Shown here: positions 56,892 to 64,000 of the stretch, piece by piece
Position numbering within the stretch: the first letter of the stretch is position 1
Layout of the letters: each line of letters starts with the position of its first letter
Assembly (NCBI GenBank): GCA_948474755.1
Contig: CAOLHI010001025.1
Span: 62,001-126,000, forward strand
DNA: 64,000 nt
Source of the DNA: Ctenosaura bakeri
Taxonomy: Eukaryota; Chordata; Lepidosauria; Squamata; Iguanidae
Direction of reading: 5' to 3'
The notes under the pieces: generated by a model
The model's database searches: none
What the model saw: the letters and a program-made list of their open reading frames with translations, nothing else
What the model was told of the DNA's origin: nothing
Program-made: the position numbers and the translations under genes

Positions 56892-57052
56892 GCCATTTCC
56901 GCACTAGGCTGTTAATAGCGCTATGATTCCACTTTCAACATCCTATGGAATCCTGGGGTTTGCGGTTTCGGGAGGGGTTGGCCAACCCCAGGATTTCATA
57001 GGATGTTGAAGGTGGAATCATAGTGCTATTAACAGTCTAGTGCAGAAATGGC
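56892..57052. mobile_element. Short foldback element with paired insertion
   Basis: GTTAATAGC in the left arm and GCTATTAAC in the right arm both carry one extra base pair relative to all other copies (gttatagc/gctataac). Confidence 0.88.
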
Positions 57053-57237
57053 TCCAGATTTAGAAGGGCAGCTATGAGATAACAAGGTAAGATCCTCCAA
57101 TTTAAAGATGAAATAAGAATACCACAGTCAGAAGAATCATCCGTGCATGAGTATTTCCAGTTTCTATGTATGGTTGTAAAAGCTGGACGGGGAAAAAAGC
57201 CAGTAGGGAGAGAATCAACTTATTTGGAATGTGGTGC

Positions 57238-57872
57238 TAAAGGAGAGTTCTACAGATCCCGTGGATTGCTAAAAGGACAAATGAATGGATCTTTGAGCAA
57301 ACCAAGCTGCTCAAACTCTCCCTAGAAGCTAAGATGACTAAACTGGGACCACTGTACTTTGGCCATATCATGAGAAGACCATAATGCTTTGGAAGGTGGA
57401 AGACAGTGGGAAAAGAGGAGGAACACACTGCAGATGGATAGATGCAATCCAGGAAGGCATGTCCCTGAATCTGCAAGACCTGAGCAGGGTGGTTGAGGAG
57501 AGAGTGACCTGGAGAGCCCTCATCCATAGGGTTGCCAATGAGTTGAAGGCAGCCTGATAACAATTAACAGAAGTAACATGGTGCTGGAGGAATGTTTTAC
57601 AGATACCAGCGACTGCTAAAAGGACAAATGAATAGACCTTAGAGTAAATCAAACTTGAACTCTCTCTAGAAGCCAAAATGATGAAACTGAAGTTTTCATG
57701 CCCTGCACATATCATGAGATGATGTGACTCCATGGGAAAGATGATAATGCCTGGTAAAGTGGAAGGCAGTAGGAAAAGAGGGTGGATTGATTCTGTCAAG
57801 GAATCTCTTGGAAGTCTCCCATTCATAGGCTTGCTATAAATTGAAATCAACTTGATGGCAGATATCAACAAA
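57238..57872 (+). mobile_element. Two adjacent LINE 3' ends (RTE/L2-like)
   Basis: 57238-57548 and 57585-57872 are paralogous: ttctacagat, gctaaaaggacaaatgaat, agaagc.aa.atga..aaactg, catatcatgaga, ggtggaagacagtgggaaaagag, ata.gg.ttgc.a. The decoded words (FGHIMRR-like, RW-D) fit the LINE ORF2 C-terminus. The same family is at 15815-16600. Confidence 0.65.
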
Positions 57873-57931
57873 AAAACTTCTCTGCAGAAATAGTTGGCCA
57901 TTTTTGCCTAAGGTACAATATCCACATTAAG

Positions 57932-58358
57932 GCCCTTTCAGCAGGTTGCCTGATTCCAGAGACATCCGGTGCGGGTCCCAGAGTTGTCTCTGCCTGGAGG
58001 GGAGCATGACAGGAACAGTTTCTCATGCACCGGCTGCCTCCATGAATGGAAGAAGTGCGATGGTGCTGCCTCTTCCTTCCGCAGCGCAGTTGGGTACTGT
58101 CACGGGCTCCACTGGGGCAGGCAGTGCAGCCATTGCGCTTCCAGCACCTCTGCACACCAGGTAAGTGCAGATGGGTGGTGAGAAGGCTGCGCAATTGCTG
58201 GTCATTGAAGGGGAAAATCCGTCAATGATCTGCAGTGCAATAACACCGCCTGGAGACGGGAGAAGGACAGGATCTGGACCACGTCTTGCAGAACCATCAT
58301 CTGTATCCTGTCCTTCTCTTGTTTCCAGTGTGGGATGACAACGTCCTGCAGAAAGGGC
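57932..58358. mobile_element. Long foldback element, copy 7
   Basis: 427 bp, ends GCCCTTTCAGCAGG and CCTGCAGAAAGGGC, with TTAA just outside each GGCC/GGCC end. Plus-strand CAGGTAAGTG at 58158-58167. Related to 20934-21274. Confidence 0.82.
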
Positions 58359-59491
58359 CTTAATTCAAGGAGTTGCACATGTAGTGCCATGGTGCCTCTA
58401 GATGCACATGCCTGCACATCCCCTTTCACTGGTGGATGCACGTGCACACGGGGCTTGTATTTTCAACCACTGAGCATTGTCATCTTGTCCAGTGCGTGTC
58501 TCATGATAATGTCCAATAGCTTCAGTTTAACCATCGTAGCTCCGAGGGAGAGTTCAGTCTTGATTTGGTCTCAAACCCATTCATTTGTCTTTTTGGCAGT
58601 CCACGGTCTCTGCAGAACTCTCCTTCAGCCTCACATTTCCCCGGAGTGGGGTCTTCAATTGTGCCACACTGCCATTCAACACAAGGGTTGCGCGCATCAC
58701 TCTATACACGGAGGTTTATTCTCTGATGGAGGTTTTCAACAAGATTCCTCCCAGCCCTGGACTCTTCTTGTCCTCTGAACTGGCTTTATTGCGTTGCCAT
58801 GGAACCACTTTTGAGCAGCTATTAGCAATTCCTTTTAAAAAAATAGCATTTAATAAGTGATCTGTGACCGTCTGGCATCACTCAGGAAAAAACAGCAGCA
58901 AAAGAGAAGAGAACAAAAAGATGAAGAGAGCCATTAAGAGGAGATTTATTTTTAAAAAGGTTATAATGAAGGGGGATTGTTAGGGGCCAAGAATCAGTTT
59001 TACAGAAATCGCTCTCCCCTTCCCGGTGTAGCCAGTGTAGGGTGAGTCAGAATTGATATACAGCCATGGCACGGCCTCATTTAGAATAATAGCAGCTGAA
59101 GTCAAAAACAGATGATCTGAAGAGAAGGATTTCTTCCCTGTGAAGGAAGGCTAAAACAATGGTGTATCTAGGCTCAACAGCACCTAGGCAAGCGCGGAAG
59201 TTGCGCCCCAAAGTGCTGTGGTGGCAGCCGGTGCAGGGAGGGTGAGTGGGCACAGGGGTGGAGGAGTTCGGCTTTTTTGCACCCCCTGGGCATTGGCGCC
59301 CTGGGCATGTGCCCCTGTTGCCCCACCCTAGATATGCCTCTGGTTCAAGTTCAGGGGAGACAAAGATGGTGGGCTGGGGACACGACAATGGTCCGGAAAA
59401 CCATGAGAACACCATGGCGACAAAATTATCTCACTGTCATTACTGGAACTTAGGACCATTTGTGGAAGTAACTTTTTTGTAGACTTGGCAC
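58359..59491. other. No recognised feature
   Basis: 58490-58640 may hold a minus-strand LINE scrap of the 57238 family (catttgtctttttggcagtcc, ctctgcagaactctcc). The rest is unassigned. Confidence 0.35.
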
Positions 59492-60332
59492 TGTTACCCT
59501 GTATGTTGGGGGTCCTGAGAGGGGCTCCCAAATTGCCAAATAAAAACACAAGTTGGGGGAATTTAGCTGGAGCACTCTCTTGGCTAAACGAGAGGCAGGG
59601 TAACGTTAGCAAGGATCTTTAACCCCATGTATACAGTGGCGGGTCAGAGAGCGGCTAGACAAGGTTTTCAAAGTAACAACCTATATTTTATTAAAGACAA
59701 GAAACATGAAAGACAAGATATAGACTAACTAACTGGGAAACAGAAACGGAGAATGATTCAGGAAAGGCAATACGACACCTGGTCTCGTAGTCCTGGAGAG
59801 AAGCGGGGTTCCGAGGAAGAAAGCTCAGCGGGGCTTGCTGAGGGGAGTTTCCTTAGACAACCGGCAGCAAGGTGGGATGGAAGTCCAAGGTAGTCCGAAG
59901 ACCACTTGGAAATGAGGGGTTTTTATAGGGGAGTTTGTGCTTACCGGCCATGGCTTGCCAGGTGAGAACAAAGGAAATTTAGAGTTGGACAAAGGATTTG
60001 GAAAGGTCAAGTTTGCATGATGAGCTTAGCGCAATAGTTTAGCCAGTATGTAAATGTCCTGTCTCAAAGGACTGGTTCGGCGGAGAGCCGTGCAGGTACT
60101 GTACAGTTTGCAGTGGGAAGTTCCCTGAAGCTACGAGCGAGGCTTGAGTTGCTGGCCTCAATAGGGTCTGGAATGTAAAACCATTAGCGGCCGCACCCTG
60201 TCCGTGCTTGTCTGGAGAACCTCACAAACACGTGGAGTGAGGTGGCTGGAGAAAGGTCAGGCAAAAGCTGAATTGTTTGATATCAAAGTGATATCTGGGG
60301 TCCTCATCCACAGCGCCATAGCTGGAGTAACA
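59492..60332 (-). mobile_element. Solo LTR (ERV-like), copy C
   Basis: 841 bp, on the minus strand TGTTAC...GTAACA, flanked by GCAC on both sides (59488-59491, 60333-60336). Minus-strand aataaaata is present near the R region. Same family as 37409 and 41675. Confidence 0.92.
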
Positions 60333-60336
60333 GCAC

Positions 60337-61368
60337 TTAAAAGCTGTTCACAGAAGGGGCAAATCTATCAAGAGGTTTCAGAATTTGTTGCTGTAGTTCT
60401 TCTTTGCAAGAAAAAATCCAAACAGTGGTTGGAATTCACAATCATAATTAGAATGGCATACCAGAGTTAAGCATCCTTAAGTGATTTGGATTCATGGTCC
60501 CTACATATTCACAATTGTGACACTATTGCCACAACTGTGAAAGCACCCTGATCCTGCTTTCCTGGTGGCAGCAGCAGCTGCACGTGATGGAGGTCTGTTC
60601 TCCTTTCAATCAGAATGCAGCAGAGTGATGTTTCTGTCCACCTCCAGCCAGTGATCTCCAGTATGAAGACGAATTGTGACAGAGATCCTGCATCTAAGTA
60701 TTGCACCAGAAAGTGCTTGTGGGAATTAGGTAAAAATGTCAGTCTGCTGCACCCAGAATGACAGGAGAACAAACCTCCCTTGTTCGCAGTGACTGCTGCT
60801 CAGTAAAGCAGGATGGAGGAAGGAATCAAGCCAGAAGACGGTCTAGGATCTTGGGCAATGTTTCACTTTTTCAGACTATACTTATTCTTGGCACCAGCAG
60901 CAATATCTTATCCCCCAACCTCCAGTGGCTTTCTTTTTAATTCCAAGACATATCAGAACCAAAAGAGGCCCTTTTTCTCCTCCCTTCTGTTCCCTCTTTT
61001 TAAAAGAGTTATGGTGCTACAGTGCATCGGTGGACTGACACTTTTGCACTGCAACTTTGTGACTCTAAGAGTATTATTTTAAAAATAAAACCAGAGAACA
61101 CAAAATGTGCCCTTCAAACCATATGGCCACCTCATGGCTGTGGTTTTCCAAACCCTCTGGAAGCGCCCCAGTGAAGATCCGAGAAACCACTACGAACAGG
61201 CCCCCAACGGAGTTGAACAAATGGATGCAGAGAGAAGAACAACAGGCAAAACCCAGCAAAAACCCAAGGAGTTACATCATAACAACTCACACTTTAGACT
61301 TCTCTGAAAGAGCCCCTCACACATACATAAGGCCCATAAAACAAGAGAGCGAAAGTTTCTAAACTATG
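60337..61368. other. No recognised feature
   Basis: Intronic, unassigned. Confidence 0.35.
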
Positions 61369-61545
61369 GCCATTTCCGCACTAGCCAGTTATAGCGCGAT
61401 GATTGCACTTTCAACATCCTCTGGAATCCCGGGTTTTGCAGTTTCAGGAGGGGCCGGCCGGCCCCTCCGAAACTGCAAACCCCGGGATTCCAAAGGATGT
61501 TGAAAGTGCAATCATCGCACTATAACTGGCTAATGCGGAAATGGC
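61369..61545. mobile_element. Short foldback element with several paired changes
   Basis: Arms share GATTGCAC/GTGCAATC, AATCCCGGG/CCCGGGATT and AGCCAGTTATAG/CTATAACTGGCT, none of which is the common form. Confidence 0.9.
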
Positions 61546-62422
61546 CTTAGAAGGGCTTTAAAGAGGATCCAACATATTCATGGGTTAATCGGTGAAACCT
61601 CCACACTTAGAAGGAGTATAACTGGGAAAATCACTTTATTGGCCTCCCTACCCCTACGGCCCCTTAGAAACTTTTGGCCAACTAATTGTTGGAAAAAAGA
61701 TAGCAGAATACATAGACCATTGATCAGCTCCAGAGCCTGAAGCATTCTGCAAACTGAAGTCTAATACACAAACTAACAAAAACTCTCCACTCTTCTGATT
61801 CAGCTGTTTTCATGTCCAGGGGCTGACCAAAAATAAGTTGTGCATTCTACCCAAATTTTCCTGCTAACACTGGCCTTTATAAGAAAAAAAAATCACGCCA
61901 ACTGCTAAGGGAAGTATTGTTTTACGCCATATTAGAGGGTAGCCAACTGGGCTTCAGATAGCCTTAAACTTCTTTAAATCTCTCCCAAGAGCAAGAAGAG
62001 ATGGTGGGGGGAGAGGTTTTGAAGGTGATCTTACTAAAAAGCTGGTTCACCCACCTTTTTATTTAGAGTAAATAATTATTCCAGGATGTGTCGGAAGCAG
62101 CATTTAGTTGTCTTGGTGATCCCACAGCCATTGAGGGATATAATTAGGAGGGGAGAGAGAGAGAGAGAGAGAGAGAGAGCATGCATTGCCAGCATGAGAT
62201 ACCAAATTAGGAACTTCCAGCTGGAAGACAGGAATATTGAACCTTTGCTCTTCCAGACAGTGAGAACCAGGGCTCTTGCTTTTCCAAAGATGCTGTTCAA
62301 ACAGCAAAGTATTTCCCAGCAGTTCACCAGCAAAGCTAATCCACACCAGTTTGGCACTATGGACAGCAAACGACTTTTAGGGTGCTATTCCCCCCCCCAA
62401 AGCTAACACGCACAATACTTGC
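61546..62422. other. Mostly unique; (GA)n at 62153-62179
   Basis: A GA microsatellite within non-repetitive sequence (62080-62340). No gene evidence. Confidence 0.4.
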
Positions 62423-62600
62423 GCCATTTCCGCACTATACTCTTTTAGCACGATTATTCCGCTTGCAACCTCCTATGGAATCCTGGGGTTTGCAGTTTCG
62501 GGAGGGGCCACTTGGCCCCTCCCGAAACTGCAAACCCCAGGATTCCATAGGACATTGAAAGTGGAATAATCACGCTATAAGACTGTGGTGTGGAAATGGC
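62423..62600. mobile_element. Short foldback element, compact type
   Basis: GCCATTTCCGCACTATACTC and GTGTGGAAATGGC, with a ggccacttggcccc centre. Confidence 0.88.
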
Positions 62601-63236
62601 CTCGGTCAGGGCTTGGAAGCCCTATCAGACTGATGGTTTTTTGTCATCAGTCCTCTCCCTCCCCTCACCCATGTGCATGTGTGGGCGTGTGTGCATGCAC
62701 CTGTTGACTAATGCTGACCTCACGGAGGTTTTCACTATGCCAGGAATGCCCGACACATAAAGCTCTGCTAATGCATAGGTGCATGATTCTCACTTTCTTC
62801 TTAGAGCTGTGGAATTCCAGGCAGATTAAGCAGATGAGAAATGCCATGCACCTTCTCCACATCAGAATCAGAAGCATTCTGAACCCATCAGACACAAACA
62901 GAAGGCCTCCTTCAGCCACGTGCACTGAGCGTGGAGATAAGGTACTGCTTAGGTAGGACATGGAATCAATCTGTCCATTTGTCTGTCTGTCACAGACCAG
63001 TGCTAGCTGCTGGCTTCCCTGTTAGTGGGGAGATGGGTCCACCCCAAGTTTTAGCCTGGCCTTTAAAGGAATCATCCAAGATGCTGAGGCAACTTTTGGG
63101 AGAGGGGTCCATGGACCGGTGGTTGAAGGGCTGCCAAAGGAAAAGATAGCAGTGGCAGCTAGCAGCTCTTGTGCTGGGCATCACCGAAGGCCATTGCAAA
63201 CCTGCTATGTGAGGGGAATGATAAGGATGCAGTAAG
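62601..63236. other. No recognised feature
   Basis: Non-repetitive intronic sequence. Nothing can be named. Confidence 0.35.
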
Positions 63237-63376
63237 GCCATTTCCACACTACACTGTTATAGTGCCATTATTCCACTTTCAATCTCCTATGGAATCCTGG
63301 TGTTTTTAGTTTAGGGAAGGGCATTTAGAATTGAAAGTGGAACGATAGCACTGTAACAGTGTAGGGCAGAAATGGC
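63237..63376. mobile_element. Short foldback element with deleted right inner arm
   Basis: GCCATTTCCACACTACACTG and CAGTGTAGGGCAGAAATGGC. The spacer runs agggaagggcatttagaat straight into ttgaaagtgg. Confidence 0.87.
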
Positions 63377-63379
63377 CAA

Positions 63380-63416
63380 AATCTTGATTTCAGTGAGACT
63401 TTTGACAAAGTTCCTG
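63380..63416 (+). mobile_element. CR1 RT-motif-A scrap
   Basis: cttgatttcagtgagacttttgacaaagttcc matches the [11 protein letters not shown] codons of the CR1 copy at 6025-6065. Confidence 0.55.
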
Positions 63417-64000
63417 TGACCTGGCCTGCAATAACAGCACATCATGGCAATAACCAAGACCAAAGAATTGTTGGATCTGCAGTACCTTATAAGCTGCATC
63501 ATTACAATTTAGGACACACAGGCATTCTCTTTGACAGTTAATTACAACACTTTTTTTTCCCCAGGCTGTCCTTCCTCCTGCCAGCTGGGTGACCTTGCAG
63601 CTGCATTGGTGCCCTCTTATCAAAGATTGCTAAACTAACATTTCCTTGATCCCAGGACGCTGTTTCTTATTCAGTTCCATCATCGCTTCCAACATTCAAG
63701 CACTACGTGGCATTACTTGGCATGGCAGGGAGAGCAGACATAGGCGGACTATCCGCGGCTCCCTGTCCAAAACAACTTGGGCAGCACCAGCTTTGAAAAA
63801 AGCCAGGCCTTCTTCATCCAGCCTTCCGATGAACTTCTCAAGAAAACTCATACTTCCCTCCCATCATTTTCATTTTAGGAGGGCAAAGAAGAATACAAAA
63901 AGGAAACCTATCCTTTCTGACTTCCTGCACCTTCTAAGAGTTATCGATCCCCATCTCAGCACTCAGACACTGAAGGCCTCCAATGTCTCCAAGACGATGG
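63417..64000. other. No recognised feature
   Basis: Intronic, unassigned up to the window edge. Confidence 0.35.

Larger units (their letters stand above)
51901..64000 (-). other. LPP: LPP upstream intron (partial)
   Basis: This is sequence upstream of the polyproline exon. The preceding LPP exon (initiator Met and KKFAPVVAPKPK region) was looked for and not found, so the intron extends past the window edge. Confidence 0.75.

Noticed and set aside
57928..58363. piggyBac-type TTAA duplication at the long foldback
   Set aside because: TTAA lies on both sides here, but no other copy has it; the better common pattern is a 5-bp duplication, and TTAAG/CTTAA may be chance.
37409..60332. Endogenous retroviral genes next to the LTRs
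   Set aside because: Each LTR is bounded on both sides by its target duplication or by unrelated sequence; no internal region remains.

Overview
This is vertebrate nuclear DNA, almost certainly from a squamate reptile. The signs are many CR1 LINE copies ending in the ATTCTATG tail repeat, a Sauria-type tRNA-derived SINE, a second tRNA-derived SINE with an L2-like tail, a SPIN-type hAT element, and two spliced exons of one large gene. There is no prokaryotic gene, operon, CRISPR array or intact viral gene. Family names rest on recognition from memory; no search was run.

The only host gene I can support is LPP (zyxin-family LIM protein), on the minus strand. Two adjacent in-frame coding exons are visible: a proline-rich EVH1-ligand exon at 51773-51900 and, downstream in the gene, the exon carrying SLDAEIDSLTSILADLE at 35939-36061. 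A complete intron of 15,711 bp separates them. Positions 51901-64000 are the upstream intron (partial) and 1-35938 the downstream intron (partial). The first coding exon, the long exon after 35939 and the LIM-domain exons are not in the window.

The introns are packed with repeats. By region: 1-2 kb, a CR1 scrap, a mariner-like relic and a circularly permuted 18S rRNA fragment; 2-3.7 kb, foldback elements including one with a 108-bp tandem amplification; 4.6-7.2 kb, three CR1 copies; 7.9-8.4 kb, candidate regulatory DNA with an RFX X-box; 9.3-11.8 kb, a 1.7-kb minisatellite grown from a dispersed repeat; 14.5-17.7 kb, nested SINEs, a LINE split by a large foldback element; 19-25.5 kb, CR1, a hAT-like element and more foldbacks; 27.5-34 kb, CR1 and foldbacks; 34.9-35.7 kb, SPIN with GC-rich cargo; 37.4-38.3, 41.7-42.5, 49.3-49.9 and 59.5-60.3 kb, solo LTRs; 43.3-50.6 kb, clusters of foldbacks and a homeodomain-site-rich candidate conserved element; 51-55 kb, CR1, the LPP exon and a SINE; 55.2-63.4 kb, a hAT-like element, LINE ends and further foldbacks.

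The most interesting system is a pair of foldback (inverted-repeat) element families sharing the terminus GCC(A/C)TTT(C/T)CGCAC. About 20 short copies and 6 longer GC-rich copies are present. Flanking sequence points to a 5-bp target duplication with a palindromic preference near CYNRG. Arms within one copy match each other at variants not shared with other copies. Elements stack end to end at the same target. The longer family carries a conserved AGGTAAGTG splice-donor-like site.
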